In this document: one piece after another, positions 1-10,710 of the stretch
How the letters are laid out: each line of letters opens with the position of its first letter
Numbering within the stretch: position 1 is the stretch's first letter
Program-made: the position numbers and the translations under genes
NCBI GenBank assembly: GCA_905182885.1
Contig: CAJJCW010000001.1
Location: 310,001-374,000, forward strand
Length of the DNA stretch: 64,000 nucleotides
Direction: 5' to 3'
From: SAR86 cluster bacterium SAR86B
GTDB taxonomy: Bacteria; Pseudomonadota; Gammaproteobacteria; Magnimaribacterales; D2472
Notes under the pieces: model-generated
Told to the model about the DNA's origin: nothing
The model's database searches: none
The model's input: the letters and a program-made list of their open reading frames with translations, nothing else

Positions 1-1479
1 ATCAGCATTTAAAATTACACTAAGAGTTACTTTTGGGAAGTCATGTCCCTTGGCTAACATTTGCGTTCCAACAAGAATGGCAGAATCAGAGGAATGAATT
101 TTTTCCACTATTGCCTCCATAGCGCCAACTTTTTTAGTTGAATCTTGATCAACCCTTATAACAGGTGTATCAATGAATGTATTTTCTAGAACCTCTTCAA
201 CCCTCTCAGTTCCAGCTCCATGCATATGCAGATCTCTGGATGAACATTTTGGGCAGTTAGATGTAACTTTATATGCTGACTCACATCTATGACAAATCAA
301 CCTATCCCTAGATTGATGGAAGACTAGATTTGTATCGCATGCATGACAATCAGCAATCCATCCGCACCCTCCACATTCAAAAAGAGGTGCAAAGCCCCTT
401 CTATTTATAAAAACTAAAACCTGATTTCCTTTTTTAATTGTTGCTTCTATTGCATCTATAGTTTCTAAAGCCATACCGCCAGTTAAAGGGCTATTGTTTA
501 TATCTAAAGTTATTAGTTTGGGTGGCTTCCTTCCATCTACCCTGCTTAATATATCTACTTGGGTAAATTTTTTCTCTCTTACTAATTTTAATGTCTGTAA
601 GGATGGAGTAGCAGAGCCTAAAACAATTGGAATATTTTCCAGTTGGGACCTTTTAATTGCTAGATCCCTTGCTGAGAATTTAAAACCTTCGGATTGTCTA
701 AAGGATTGATCATGCTCCTCATCTATAATTATTAAGCCAATATTTTTTAGAGGCATGAGTACAGATGATCTCGTTCCAATAACAATCCTTATTTCTCCAA
801 ACTTTGCCTTAAGCCAAGTTTTTAGTCTTCTAACTGATGTTTGTCTTGAATGGTATAAGCCTATGTCTCCATTAAACCTATCTTCGAACCTTGAAAATAA
901 TTGAGGGGTTAGATTAATCTCTGGGACAAGAATAAGTAAAGACTTATCCTCTTTAAGACATTGCTCGGCAAGCCTAAGATAAACCTCTGTTTTTCCAGAG
1001 CCAGTCACTCCATAAAGAAGAGAAGGTGAAAAAGTTTTAACTTTTGAAAGTTTTTTTACAGCACTTTCTTGATCAAGTGTTAATTCAAATTTTTTATCAG
1101 ATTCTTTTACTGTATATTCTGAATGACCGCCAATAGGCTTAATAGTTTTTTTATCGACCTTTCTTAGTTCTGTTGGAATAAAGGTATTAAAAACCTCTCC
1201 TATTGGATGTTGGTAATATTCAGATGCCCATATAATTGAATCAAATAATGGTTTTTCAAAGACCGTTTCACTATCTTGAATATTCAAAATACTTTTTATA
1301 GTGCTTTTGCTATCTAAAGCATCAGGCTTTTGAATATTCCTAACAATTACCCCAACCAAAACTCTTTTTCCAAAAGGAACAGCAACTCTAGTTCCTTTTT
1401 TAATCTTTGTATCAAATTTATATGTAAAGCATTGCCTTAAGGGTATTGAGACAGCGATATCATAGTAAAAAATATTCAT
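1..1479 (-). CDS. priA: Primosomal protein N' (replication restart helicase PriA), C-terminus cut by window edge
   Basis: Minus-strand reading from ATG at 1479 gives [22 protein letters not shown]..., Walker [21 protein letters not shown] box and paired Cys zinc motifs ([24 protein letters not shown]). Not in the ORF track because it runs off the window. Confidence 0.93.
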   Translation of the reverse strand, partial: MNIFYYDIAVSIPLRQCFTYKFDTKIKKGTRVAVPFGKRVLVGVIVRNIQKPDALDSKSTIKSILNIQDSETVFEKPLFDSIIWASEYYQHPIGEVFNTFIPTELRKVDKKTIKPIGGHSEYTVKESDKKFELTLDQESAVKKLSKVKTFSPSLLYGVTGSGKTEVYLRLAEQCLKEDKSLLILVPEINLTPQLFSRFEDRFNGDIGLYHSRQTSVRRLKTWLKAKFGEIRIVIGTRSSVLMPLKNIGLIIIDEEHDQSFRQSEGFKFSARDLAIKRSQLENIPIVLGSATPSLQTLKLVREKKFTQVDILSRVDGRKPPKLITLDINNSPLTGGMALETIDAIEATIKKGNQVLVFINRRGFAPLFECGGCGWIADCHACDTNLVFHQSRDRLICHRCESAYKVTSNCPKCSSRDLHMHGAGTERVEEVLENTFIDTPVIRVDQDSTKKVGAMEAIVEKIHSSDSAILVGTQMLAKGHDFPKVTLSVILNAD

Positions 1480-1538
1480 TTTTTGATTGTAAAGAGATTG
1501 TTTTTTGTTATAGTTCTCACCCAAATTTTGATTTTATT

Positions 1539-1787
1539 ATGAAAAAAGATATACATCCTGAATACCGAGAAGTTCTATTCCATGACTCTAGTGCTGATAA
1601 GTACTTCCTCATTCGCTCAACTCTGGACACGACTCAAACTAAAGAGTGGGAAGATGGAAAAACTTATCCATATTATGCTCTTGATATTTCTTCTGCCTCT
1701 CATCCTTTTTATACTGGACAGCAGAAAATTATCGATACAGGTGGAAGAGTTCAAAAGTTTGAAGAAAGATTTGGTAAAAAGAAATAA
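1539..1787 (+). CDS. rpmE2: 50S ribosomal protein L31, type B (zinc-independent)
   Basis: [29 protein letters not shown]... is typical L31 type B and lacks CxxC. The tracked ORF start at 1446 is too early; ATG at 1539 is the likely start. Confidence 0.92.
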   Translation: MKKDIHPEYREVLFHDSSADKYFLIRSTLDTTQTKEWEDGKTYPYYALDISSASHPFYTGQQKIIDTGGRVQKFEERFGKKK

Positions 1788-1792
1788 ATTAA

Positions 1793-2248
1793 TCAATTTA
1801 TTCCTGAACTTCCAAAGCCCTTCTCTCCTCTTTGAGTTTCACTAAACTCATCAACGATACTAAATTTTGCTTGTACAACAGGGACAATAATCATCTGGGC
1901 TATTCTATCTCCAGGATTAATCTCAAAATCGACACTAGACCTGTTCCAAGCAGGAACCATTAGCTCTCCTTGATAATCAGAATCAATTAAGCCAACCAAA
2001 TTACCCAATACGATTCCATGCTTTGATCCAAGACCGGATCTTGGTATCACCATAGCTGCAAGTTCTTTATCTTCCAAATACATAGCAAAGCCAATTGGTA
2101 TTAATTGAGACACCCCTGCTTTAAGAGTTATTTTATTTGCTATACATGCTCTAAGATCTAGGCCTGCTGATCCAGGTGTTTCATATTCTGGCAAAGGTAT
2201 TGAAGAACCCATCAAAGGATTAATAATTTTAATTTTTATGTCTTTCAA
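1793..2248 (-). CDS. dut: dUTP diphosphatase
   Basis: Dut motifs [47 protein letters not shown]-terminal [10 protein letters not shown]. Confidence 0.96.
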   Translation of the reverse strand: MKDIKIKIINPLMGSSIPLPEYETPGSAGLDLRACIANKITLKAGVSQLIPIGFAMYLEDKELAAMVIPRSGLGSKHGIVLGNLVGLIDSDYQGELMVPAWNRSSVDFEINPGDRIAQMIIVPVVQAKFSIVDEFSETQRGEKGFGSSGIN

Positions 2249-2739
2249 GATTTAAGCTCCTTAGATTTGATAAATGATTTTAACGTACATTTTTTTAAAG
2301 ATAAGTCTTTCCATGTATTTTCTATGCTAATTTCTGCCAAGGAGCATGTCGGAAATTTTTTAATGCTCCTATCTATCAGTCTTTCTAATAAAAGATGCAT
2401 TGTTGGATTATGTCCAATAATTAAAATAGAGGACAATGCCTCATCTAGGTTTTGAATAAAATTTGTGATGGCATCGCAGTTGCCAAAATATAGATCTTCT
2501 GAATAAGTAGCATTCTTTATTGGGAAATTAAATCCATCTGAGCAGATATCAAAAGTTTGCTTGGTTCGAAGCGCACTGCTACATAAAACCTTATCTATTA
2601 AATAATGTTTTTCTTTGATGTGTTTAGACAGTAAATCAGCCTCTTTTATACCCCTTTTCGCTAGAGGCCTATCAAAATCTTGCTGATTAAGGTTGTCCCA
2701 ATCTGACTTGGCATGCCTAAGTAGAAAAATTTGTTTCAT
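2245..2739 (-). CDS. sixA: Phosphohistidine phosphatase SixA-like, histidine phosphatase superfamily
   Basis: RHAKSDW N-terminal RHG-type motif, IGHNPTMH second catalytic His motif. Confidence 0.85.
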   Translation of the reverse strand: MKQIFLLRHAKSDWDNLNQQDFDRPLAKRGIKEADLLSKHIKEKHYLIDKVLCSSALRTKQTFDICSDGFNFPIKNATYSEDLYFGNCDAITNFIQNLDEALSSILIIGHNPTMHLLLERLIDRSIKKFPTCSLAEISIENTWKDLSLKKCTLKSFIKSKELKS

Positions 2740-2784
2740 AATAGTGTTGATTAGTCGGTCAGGGTTCTATAAAATCCTCGGACT

Positions 2785-3021
2785 ATGAGTAAAATATGTC
2801 AAGTAACAGGTAAGATACCACAGTCTGGGAACAATGTTTCTCATGCTAATAACAGAACAAAAAGAAAGTTTTTTCCTAACCTGCACATGCATAAATTCTG
2901 GGTAGAATCAGAAAATAAGTTTGTAAATCTAAAGGTTTCAGCCAAAGGTATGAGAATCATAGACAAAAAAGGTATTAGTGAAGTTCTCAAAGAAATGAGA
3001 GCTAAAGGCCAAAAAGTTTAA
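2785..3021 (+). CDS. rpmB: 50S ribosomal protein L28
   Basis: [33 protein letters not shown]... matches L28. Confidence 0.96.
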   Translation: MSKICQVTGKIPQSGNNVSHANNRTKRKFFPNLHMHKFWVESENKFVNLKVSAKGMRIIDKKGISEVLKEMRAKGQKV

Positions 3022-3022
3022 T

Positions 3023-4183
3023 TTAAATTCTATTAAATCCAGAGGCATGTTTTATAAAAAATGCCTTTATAAACATTGTCTTATTGACTGATTTCAAACC
3101 CCAATTTCTTAAAAGTCTTAGATAAAGGTTTTCACTATTAAAAGTATTAACAAAGAAATCCATGGACTTGAGCATCAGTAAGTTCATTCCCTTTCTTCTT
3201 ATCTCATATTTTTTCAGCACAGCCTTTTCATTAATCGAAATACCTTTTTCATAAGCCTTGATGATCTCTTCACAAAAAATATCTGCATCTGCCAGACCTA
3301 TATTAATTCCTTGACCTGCTAATGGATGAATGGAATGAGCTGCATCGCCAATGAGGACAACCGGACCACTAATATAATTTTTAAAATGATGATTTGATAA
3401 TCCGAATTGTAAGATCTCCGAATCGAGAGCAAGACTTACCTTAAGCTTTGACTCGAAATAAGATAAGTTATCTTTTATGTAATCCATTGCATCCTGATTA
3501 TTTAATTCAGAATTTTTAATAGACCAGACAACGGTATATCTATTAGTTGTTGAATCTTTTTTTGGCATAGGCATAAGGGCAAATATCCCTCGCTCAGAAA
3601 AAACCTGATAAGCTGTCGTTTGATCAGCGCCCTTAACATCAACTATAAATGTTAAAGCTGTTTGCTTATATTCACTGTAACTATTTGGCAGAGAGACAAT
3701 TTTAGCAACATTAGAGTTTCTTCCGTCACATCCAGCAATAATTTTTGTCTTAATGCTTGTACCATCTTTTAGAATGACCTCCGGATCAGATTCTTTATTT
3801 AAATTTTGTATTGATTGAATTTCATTACTAAAGATAGTCTCGTCTCTACACATTCTAAGCAGTTCATTTCTTAAGTCATTAAATAAGACTACGTGGGAGA
3901 GACTCTCTTCACTGATATCTTCTGAGGAAAATTGAATATTACCAGTTCCTTCGCCATCTAGAACTTCAATTTTATTAACATCTGCAGCTTCTACGCTTAG
4001 GTCTACAGCCTTTAGCATTGCCATTGAATGATTGTTAAGGGTTAATGTTCTTATGCCCTCAGGCAAGGCCTGCGAATCTTTTGATTTTTCTATGATAAGA
4101 GACTTTATATGGCTTTTTTTTAATCTTAGAGAAATATAATTACCTATGATTCCGCCGCCAGAAATAGTTATCGGAGCATTCAT
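3023..4183 (-). CDS. ubiH: FAD-dependent ubiquinone biosynthesis hydroxylase (UbiH/VisC family)
   Basis: N-terminal GGGIIGNYISLRL dinucleotide motif, AGCDGRNS, GPVVLIGDAAHSIHPLAGQGINIGLADA. Next to pepP as in many Gammaproteobacteria. Confidence 0.85.
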   Translation of the reverse strand: MNAPITISGGGIIGNYISLRLKKSHIKSLIIEKSKDSQALPEGIRTLTLNNHSMAMLKAVDLSVEAADVNKIEVLDGEGTGNIQFSSEDISEESLSHVVLFNDLRNELLRMCRDETIFSNEIQSIQNLNKESDPEVILKDGTSIKTKIIAGCDGRNSNVAKIVSLPNSYSEYKQTALTFIVDVKGADQTTAYQVFSERGIFALMPMPKKDSTTNRYTVVWSIKNSELNNQDAMDYIKDNLSYFESKLKVSLALDSEILQFGLSNHHFKNYISGPVVLIGDAAHSIHPLAGQGINIGLADADIFCEEIIKAYEKGISINEKAVLKKYEIRRKGMNLLMLKSMDFFVNTFNSENLYLRLLRNWGLKSVNKTMFIKAFFIKHASGFNRI

Positions 4184-4187
4184 AAAT

Positions 4188-5483
4188 TTATGCCATTAAA
4201 GCTTCTATCTCTTGAGGATTTGATGGAACCTTGGCTGTTAAGTTTAGATTCCCAGACTCCGTTACAAGTATGTCATCCTCTATTCTTACGCCTATACCTT
4301 TCCATTTATCATCTACATCCATTGTACTGCTAATATATATACCAGGCTCAATAGTTGTGACCATTCCAGGCTTGAACTTCATGAAATCATCATCTTCCAT
4401 GTAATCACCAACGTCATGCACATCCATACCCAACCAATGGCCTATCTTGTGCATATAGAAATTTTTAAATGCGCCTTCTTTATGAAGGGTGTCTACATCA
4501 CCAGATAAAATTCCCAGCTCTACCAATCCTTCAGTTATAACTTTTTCAGAAATTAACTGAGGTTCCATAATGCTATTGCCTGATTTAACTGCATCAATTG
4601 CTGCAAGATTTGCCTTTAAAACTACGTTGTAGATATCTAGTTGTTCTTTTGAAAACTTGCCTCCAACCGGGAATGTTCTCGTTATATCAGAAGCGTACAT
4701 TTGATATTCACAACCCGCATCTACTAAAATGAGATCAGATCCTTTTAAGTCTTTATCATTTTCAATATAGTGAAGAACGCAGGCGCTTTCACCACCAGCA
4801 ACTATCGGAGTATAAGCCGGAAAACGACCTCCTCTTTTAGCAAATTCATATAGAAACAATGCCTCTACACCTTGCTCGTTATCGCCTGGCTTTATAGATT
4901 TCATAACATCGATGTAAGACTCAGCTGATATATCACAAGCTTTCTTCATAATATCAATCTCATGCTCATCCTTGATTAGTCTCATATTCCCAACTAAAGA
5001 AGAGCCATCAATAATATCTATTGAATTGCTATGTCTATCTTTAGAATTAGCAGCACAAGTCCAATCAATAACCTTTTGATCAAAGCCACTTTTTTTACCA
5101 ATAGAGTAAAAAACTTTTTCCAAGCCTTGAAGTGCTTCTGGCATCAACTCATCAATTTTATTATTTTCGAACCCTTGATCAAAGAGGTATTCATCAACAG
5201 CGCCATCGGGCCCTGCTCTATACCCGTCCCATATTTCTTTAAGTTTATCTTTCTGTGGAACAAAAATTAGGGATTCTATCTTCTCTCCTGAGTTTATTAA
5301 CACCATGACCGATGATGGCTCAGAAAATCCTGAAAAGTAATAAAAGCTACTTTCTTGTCTGAGCGCATAAGATGAATCTGCATTTCTATATTGAAGATCG
5401 GCTCCAGGAATAATTAATGCTGAGTTCTTTGGCAGTTTGTTTTTTAAAGAATTTCTTCGGTTTTTATATATTGATTTATCCAT
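4188..5483 (-). CDS. pepP: Xaa-Pro aminopeptidase
   Basis: M24 metallopeptidase: VDAGCEYQMYASDITRTFPVGGKF, HKIGHWLGMDVHDVG, TIEPGIYI, GIGVRIEDDILVT. Confidence 0.93.
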   Translation of the reverse strand: MDKSIYKNRRNSLKNKLPKNSALIIPGADLQYRNADSSYALRQESSFYYFSGFSEPSSVMVLINSGEKIESLIFVPQKDKLKEIWDGYRAGPDGAVDEYLFDQGFENNKIDELMPEALQGLEKVFYSIGKKSGFDQKVIDWTCAANSKDRHSNSIDIIDGSSLVGNMRLIKDEHEIDIMKKACDISAESYIDVMKSIKPGDNEQGVEALFLYEFAKRGGRFPAYTPIVAGGESACVLHYIENDKDLKGSDLILVDAGCEYQMYASDITRTFPVGGKFSKEQLDIYNVVLKANLAAIDAVKSGNSIMEPQLISEKVITEGLVELGILSGDVDTLHKEGAFKNFYMHKIGHWLGMDVHDVGDYMEDDDFMKFKPGMVTTIEPGIYISSTMDVDDKWKGIGVRIEDDILVTESGNLNLTAKVPSNPQEIEALMA

Positions 5484-5547
5484 AGTTTATTTTACTCTTT
5501 TATTAAAGAAACTTTCCAATTGATTGATGTGCAATTAAACTTATAGG

Positions 5548-5754
5548 ATGTCAGATAATACCGGTTCAAATATAGAAACTCTTAAAGAGAGAATAGATCT
5601 CTTAATTAAGCGCTTTGACGAACAGAAAGGTATTATTAATTCTTATGTTGGAAGAGAAAGAGATTGGAAGCAAAATAAAATCATCCAAAGCAAGGAAATT
5701 TCTGAACTGAAAAATCAAATAGAAATATTAACAACGAAGGTTTCTGATGAGTGA
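5548..5754 (+). CDS. Small coiled-coil protein upstream of ZapA (TIGR02449-like)
   Basis: 68-aa coiled-coil-rich ORF overlapping zapA by 8 nt; gene context and heptad-like composition. Confidence 0.7.
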   Translation: MSDNTGSNIETLKERIDLLIKRFDEQKGIINSYVGRERDWKQNKIIQSKEISELKNQIEILTTKVSDE

Positions 5755-6013
5755 GATGGAAACATTATCTTTGAGAATATTTGGAAGAGACCTTACTCTC
5801 TCCTGCCCAGCTGAGGAAAAGAATCAGCTTATTGAAGCAGCAAATTTTCTTAACAATGAGCTAGACGCCATTGGCGATAAGAATAATGCACTCGTAATTG
5901 TTGGCCTAAGCTTTGCTAATAAACTATTATCAAATCCTTCTTTGCCTCAATCCGGAGATTCTGCAGATTTATTGCCACTAATAAGCAAAATAGAGGCTAT
6001 TTTAGAAAAATAA
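5747..6013 (+). CDS. zapA: Cell division protein ZapA
   Basis: 88 aa, LSLRIFGRDLTLSCPAEEKNQLIEAANFLNNEL; zapA-ssrS-fau synteny. Confidence 0.85.
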   Translation: MSEMETLSLRIFGRDLTLSCPAEEKNQLIEAANFLNNELDAIGDKNNALVIVGLSFANKLLSNPSLPQSGDSADLLPLISKIEAILEK

Positions 6014-6049
6014 ACTTCCACTTGTAATACAACTATTCTATACTTTTTG

Positions 6050-6216
6050 TACATTCTGGTTCATTCGCTAATGTGTTTATAAAATTTGAACCGATAATAT
6101 AAAATAGGTGATATTCCTCTATCATTGTTGTGCAGTACCTAATTAGGGAAGCCTGATCTGATATGAAATTCGCCACCTGACCTTTCGGTTCAGGTATGGC
6201 ACATGGCGGTGATTTG
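6050..6216 (+). ncRNA. ssrS: 6S RNA
   Basis: Located between zapA and fau as in other Gammaproteobacteria. Contains blocks resembling E. coli 6S (GAACCGATAATAT; TTAGGGAAGCCTGATCTG; ACCTGACCTTTCGGTTCAGGT hairpin; GGCACATGGCGG). Closing stem CGC-TA-ATGTG (6066-6075) pairs with CACAT-G-GCG (6200-6208). TATACT at 6039-6044 is a plausible -10. Ends are approximate. Confidence 0.8.
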
Positions 6217-6239
6217 GTTTGTTAGCTTCGGCTCAGTTT

Positions 6240-6821
6240 ATGGAGAAAAATAAAATTAGAAAATTCCTCTTGGAGAAGGGGCATGCTCTTTCTGAAGAGT
6301 TTATTTCTAATTCAAATAAAGCTATTCAAGTTGCGGCATTAGAAATGCTTGATATTTCTCATATAAAAAACATACTTTTGTATTCTCCTTTTAGAAAAGA
6401 GGTTAGATTGGATCTGATCTTAAAAGAGCTGAACAAAACCTCAACAAATATTTATCTTCCTAAGATTCTGCCTAATAAAAATATGTGCTTTAATCTTCTA
6501 GAAGAATCTTCATATATAAAAAAAAATAAATATGGAATCAGCGAGGTTATTAATAAGAATTACCTTGATGCATCTGAATTTGATGTAATGATCATTCCAT
6601 TTGTCGGGGTTGATTCAAACGGCTTGAGATTGGGCTATGGCTCTGGATATTTTGATAGGGCTCTTGAAAATATAAAAGATTTTACTAAGCGTCCTTTGCT
6701 GGTTGGTCTTGGTTATGAATATCAAGTAGCTGATGAGGCTTATGGAGAAGAGCATGATTTAAAATATGATTTAGTCATCACAGAAACTGATATACATGGA
6801 TATGCAAAATCTATAAAATAG
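6240..6821 (+). CDS. fau: 5-formyltetrahydrofolate cyclo-ligase
   Basis: MIIPFVGVDSNGLRLGYGSGYFDRAL motif; follows the 6S locus. ATG at 6240 preferred over the tracked TTG at 6219. Confidence 0.9.
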   Translation: MEKNKIRKFLLEKGHALSEEFISNSNKAIQVAALEMLDISHIKNILLYSPFRKEVRLDLILKELNKTSTNIYLPKILPNKNMCFNLLEESSYIKKNKYGISEVINKNYLDASEFDVMIIPFVGVDSNGLRLGYGSGYFDRALENIKDFTKRPLLVGLGYEYQVADEAYGEEHDLKYDLVITETDIHGYAKSIK

Positions 6822-6834
6822 TCCCTTAAAAATA

Positions 6835-9117
6835 ATGATTAAATATTTATATATCCTGCTTGCTTCTTTCCCTCTTCTATCAGAGGTTATAAGCGTTGAT
6901 GGCTCTCTTGATGAGCCAGAATGGGAGAATGCCCAAGTCATTGACAGATTTTATGAAGTTTCTCCTTACACTCTTCAAGAAAGAGAGGAATCTGAAAGAA
7001 CAATAGCGCTAATCTTTTCAAATAAAGATGGTATCTATGTTGGTTTTAAAAATTATCAAGATTCAGAATCTATGTTGTCTAGAAAATCAATGCGAGATGA
7101 GATGACCTCAATTAGTGAAAAAAACTCTATTAATATAGATTTTGATGGAGACGGCTCAAAAGCATATATCATTGCTGTCTCTTTAGCAGATTCTTTATTT
7201 GACGCCATTAAGGTTCAATCAGGAGGCTTCAAGACAGACTGGGATGGGGATTGGGTAGCAAAAACTAAACAATATGAAGATTATTGGGTTTCAGAAATTT
7301 ATCTACCATGGGATATGGTGTTGATGAATCAACCAGAAGGATCTAAAAGAAAAATTAAGTACTCTGCTCTAAGATACATTGCAAAAGATCAGTCTTGGTT
7401 AAGTAGCGCGGGAACGATGGCCATGCGAGCAGATTATTTTGAAGAGTTAGACACACTTGAAATTGATAACTTTACAAAATCTAGGTTAGATTTCTTCCCC
7501 TACTTGTCCGCGAATGCCAATACTGTAACTAAGGTTGAAGAAAATAAAGTTGGTACAGAGATATTTTATAATACCGGCAAAGGTCAGCAAGTTAATCTAG
7601 CTATTAATCCAGACTTTGGGCAGGCTGAAAGTGATGACGTTGTCATAAATTTTTCAGCACAAGAAACATTTTATTCTGAAAAAAGAGCTTTTTTTTCAGA
7701 AAATCAATCTTTATTTAATATCAGTAATTACGACAGATACTCCGTTATAAACACAAGAAGAATTGGATCTGCTCCGGGATACGATTGTGCATTAGAAACA
7801 GATGAAACAAATTGCAATGAATCTAAAAAAAATTATTCTGATATAGACTTTGCATTAAGGCTCACACAGAAAAAAAATAATAGTGAAGTTGGCTTCTTTG
7901 CTGCGCAAGAAAAGGACGAAGCATATTCATTAGGGAAAGACTATTACGCATTTAGAGCAAGAACTAAAAAAGATGATAAAACAATTGGCTATATGTTGAC
8001 TCAAGTTATAGATAACTTCACCAACACCACCAGTACTGTAAATGTTTTTGATTACATTCAGGTGAGATCTGATAAGTTAAAACTTTATACAGACTTACTT
8101 GCATCAGAAAAAGATAATCAATCTGGTTTAGGATTTAGAACACAATTTGTCTATCAGCCAACTAAATACTCTAAGACATCTGGAAGTATTTTATATTTTG
8201 AAGATGATTTCCAACTTAATGATTTTGGTTATCTCCAAAGAAATGACTGGTTTCATATTGGCCTTGGAGCCGACACTAAAAGAATAGACTTCGATGAACC
8301 ATCAATTATTCTGCAAATAGATAGCGGTATAGATGTAAATTATGATTCTGATACAAAAGGGAATTCAAATCCAATACGGATTGATCAAAGAAATGAAATT
8401 TCATTTAAAGATACTTCAGTATTTGCATTAGATTTTGGATTTAGGTCATCAGGGAAAAATACCACCATAACAAGAAAAGATGAAATCTACTCTTATGTAA
8501 AAGTTAAAAATAAAGTTAGCATCACCGCAGATTATGAGGCGATAAACTATAAATATTGGACCTACGATTGGAGAGTTAGCTTTGATAGAGGGGATAAGTA
8601 CGATACATGGGATTCTAAAGGCAACCACAAGAAGTTCTTTAAAATAGCTGGATCGTTTTTTCCAAATGATTTCATGAAAATTAATACTCAACTTAGGATC
8701 AGAGAAGAGAGTGAGTGGTTAAATTGGATAGATAGCAATAATTTAGCGACTTATGACCTTACACAAAAAACTATTTCAATAGATATGAATTGGTTTAAAG
8801 GCAATAAGCATGAAATTAGATTAAAGAGTCAATTTGTAGCTCTGGAAGCTGATAATCCAAGAAGTCTTGCATCAGATATTAATGGTTATTTAAGCCAGAG
8901 TAATAGTGAAGTTAAATCATTCACCAAAGGCATTGCTTCCTTTCAAATAAGATACAAGTACGAAATAGCTCCTCTCTCATACCTATTTGTAGTCTATTCA
9001 AAGGGAGGCGATGACTATGAAGATGAGACTGACAGAGGTACATCGAGTATTTTAAAAAGCCCTTGGGAAAATCCAAGTGATGAGCTTTTCTCTATTAAAT
9101 TTAGGCTTAAATTCTAG
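6835..9117 (+). CDS. Secreted/outer-membrane protein with N-terminal CBM9-like domain and C-terminal beta-barrel (DUF5916 type)
   Basis: Signal-like N-terminus, VDGSLDEPEWENAQVIDRFYEVSP (CBM9-like opening), alternating amphipathic strands, terminal aromatic strand ELFSIKFRLKF. Confidence 0.75.
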   Translation: MIKYLYILLASFPLLSEVISVDGSLDEPEWENAQVIDRFYEVSPYTLQEREESERTIALIFSNKDGIYVGFKNYQDSESMLSRKSMRDEMTSISEKNSINIDFDGDGSKAYIIAVSLADSLFDAIKVQSGGFKTDWDGDWVAKTKQYEDYWVSEIYLPWDMVLMNQPEGSKRKIKYSALRYIAKDQSWLSSAGTMAMRADYFEELDTLEIDNFTKSRLDFFPYLSANANTVTKVEENKVGTEIFYNTGKGQQVNLAINPDFGQAESDDVVINFSAQETFYSEKRAFFSENQSLFNISNYDRYSVINTRRIGSAPGYDCALETDETNCNESKKNYSDIDFALRLTQKKNNSEVGFFAAQEKDEAYSLGKDYYAFRARTKKDDKTIGYMLTQVIDNFTNTTSTVNVFDYIQVRSDKLKLYTDLLASEKDNQSGLGFRTQFVYQPTKYSKTSGSILYFEDDFQLNDFGYLQRNDWFHIGLGADTKRIDFDEPSIILQIDSGIDVNYDSDTKGNSNPIRIDQRNEISFKDTSVFALDFGFRSSGKNTTITRKDEIYSYVKVKNKVSITADYEAINYKYWTYDWRVSFDRGDKYDTWDSKGNHKKFFKIAGSFFPNDFMKINTQLRIREESEWLNWIDSNNLATYDLTQKTISIDMNWFKGNKHEIRLKSQFVALEADNPRSLASDINGYLSQSNSEVKSFTKGIASFQIRYKYEIAPLSYLFVVYSKGGDDYEDETDRGTSSILKSPWENPSDELFSIKFRLKF

Positions 9118-9121
9118 AATC

Positions 9122-10672
9122 TTATTTTAAGAAGTCTCTATAAGCCTTATTAGAAGTTTCTTCTGTAAAGGTTGTTCCTGACTTGTCTAGATGCTTTATT
9201 AATTTAGATTTATCTTTTTCTTGGTCTTCGATACCAATTAATATTTTTGCAAACGCAGAACCAAGATTTCTATAATGAAAAAGAGAGATATTTCTTTTAC
9301 TTCCAAAGTTTTCTAAAAATGAAAGAAGTGCTCCTGGTTTCTCAGGAAACTCACCTCTAAAAATTCTTTCGTTATTGCCTGAACCTAATTCATTATTACT
9401 TCTTCCTCCAACCATATGCCTTAAGTGATCATTTGAGATCTCATTTCTAGTAAAATCAGTGAAGGTAAATTCTGATTTCTTTAATTTTTGCTTTAATGTA
9501 TTAAATGACTTTTCTGTTTTGGTTCTAATCCCTACCAACACAAAGGCATCTTTTGAATTAGATTTCCTATAATTAAATTCAGTGATCTGGGCATTAGCAA
9601 ACATTCTACATAGGGTTAGAAAGCTACCGGCAATTTCAGGTATTTTAATACTTAATATTTTCTCTCTGTTTTCGCCCAATTCTGATCTATCAACTATAAA
9701 GCTCATTCTCTGGAAATTTACATTTGCCCCAGAACTAATTGCAATTAACGATTTATTTTTTACCTTCTTTGAATATACCTTTAAACCGGCCAAGGCTAGT
9801 GCACCTGCGGGCTCAGAGAGAACTCTAGTGTCTTCAAATATATCTTTGACAGCTGCGCATACCTCATCAACACTTACATTGATGACCTCATCCACGCATT
9901 CTTTAGCTACATCAAAGTTATTTTTTCCAACTTGAGCAACTGCGACACCGTCAGCAAAAAGACCAACCTCTTTTAAAGTAACTCTTTTATTAGCCCTTAC
10001 AGCCTCTGTAAAACAAGCTGAATCTTCAACCTCTACTCCTATAACTTTTATATTCTTTGAATTTTGAGCAATCCAAGCGGAAACTCCAGCCAAGATACCG
10101 CCTCCTCCAACAGGAACAAAAACTACATCAAAATTATTTTTATCTTCTAAAATCTCTTTACCAATTGTTCCTTGGCCAGCAATTGTCAAAGGATCATCAA
10201 ACGGGTGTACGAAAGCTAATTTCTTTTTCTTTGATAGGCTTAAGGCCTCTTTTACAGCTTGATCATAATTATCCCCATGAAGAATTATTTTGGCACCAAA
10301 CCTTTTTACAGCTTTTATTTTTATCTCAGGCGTTGTAACTGGCATAACTATTAAGCAAACAATCTTTAATTTCTTGCATGCACTAGCAACACCTTGAGCA
10401 TGATTTCCAGCTGAAGCTGCGACAACCCCTTTATCCTTCTGTGCTTTTGTTAAATTGACTATTTTGTTATACGCACCCCTATTCTTAAAAGAAAATACGG
10501 GTTGAAGATCTTCACGTTTTAGAAAAATTTTATTATTTTCTTTTGAGGATATATTAGGTGCAAAAGTAATAGGCGTGTTGATTGCTACATCGTAAACAGA
10601 TGAATTATTAATTAGCTCTAGGTATTTTTTTGAATGCTTAAAATTACCAGTTTTTTTTATTTTTAATCTCAA
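9122..10672 (-). CDS. ilvA: Threonine ammonia-lyase, biosynthetic
   Basis: PLP-binding motif FSFKNRGAYNK, AASAGNHAQGVA, GGGGILAGVSAW, two C-terminal ACT-like regulatory segments. Confidence 0.93.
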   Translation of the reverse strand: MRLKIKKTGNFKHSKKYLELINNSSVYDVAINTPITFAPNISSKENNKIFLKREDLQPVFSFKNRGAYNKIVNLTKAQKDKGVVAASAGNHAQGVASACKKLKIVCLIVMPVTTPEIKIKAVKRFGAKIILHGDNYDQAVKEALSLSKKKKLAFVHPFDDPLTIAGQGTIGKEILEDKNNFDVVFVPVGGGGILAGVSAWIAQNSKNIKVIGVEVEDSACFTEAVRANKRVTLKEVGLFADGVAVAQVGKNNFDVAKECVDEVINVSVDEVCAAVKDIFEDTRVLSEPAGALALAGLKVYSKKVKNKSLIAISSGANVNFQRMSFIVDRSELGENREKILSIKIPEIAGSFLTLCRMFANAQITEFNYRKSNSKDAFVLVGIRTKTEKSFNTLKQKLKKSEFTFTDFTRNEISNDHLRHMVGGRSNNELGSGNNERIFRGEFPEKPGALLSFLENFGSKRNISLFHYRNLGSAFAKILIGIEDQEKDKSKLIKHLDKSGTTFTEETSNKAYRDFLK

Positions 10673-10710
10673 TTTATATATCTATTATTATTTTCAAGTA
10701 TTATAACTGC

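Noticed and set aside
494-709. 71-aa plus-strand ORF near the window start
   Set aside because: Antisense to priA, which reads continuously on the minus strand.
1582-1845. 87-aa ORF overlapping rpmE2 and the dut 3' end
   Set aside because: Out of frame with the clearly conserved L31 and no motif support.
10057-10338. 93-aa plus-strand ORF antisense to ilvA (also 9582..9935)
   Set aside because: Shadow ORF; Leu/Gln-rich composition reflects the antisense of ilvA codons.
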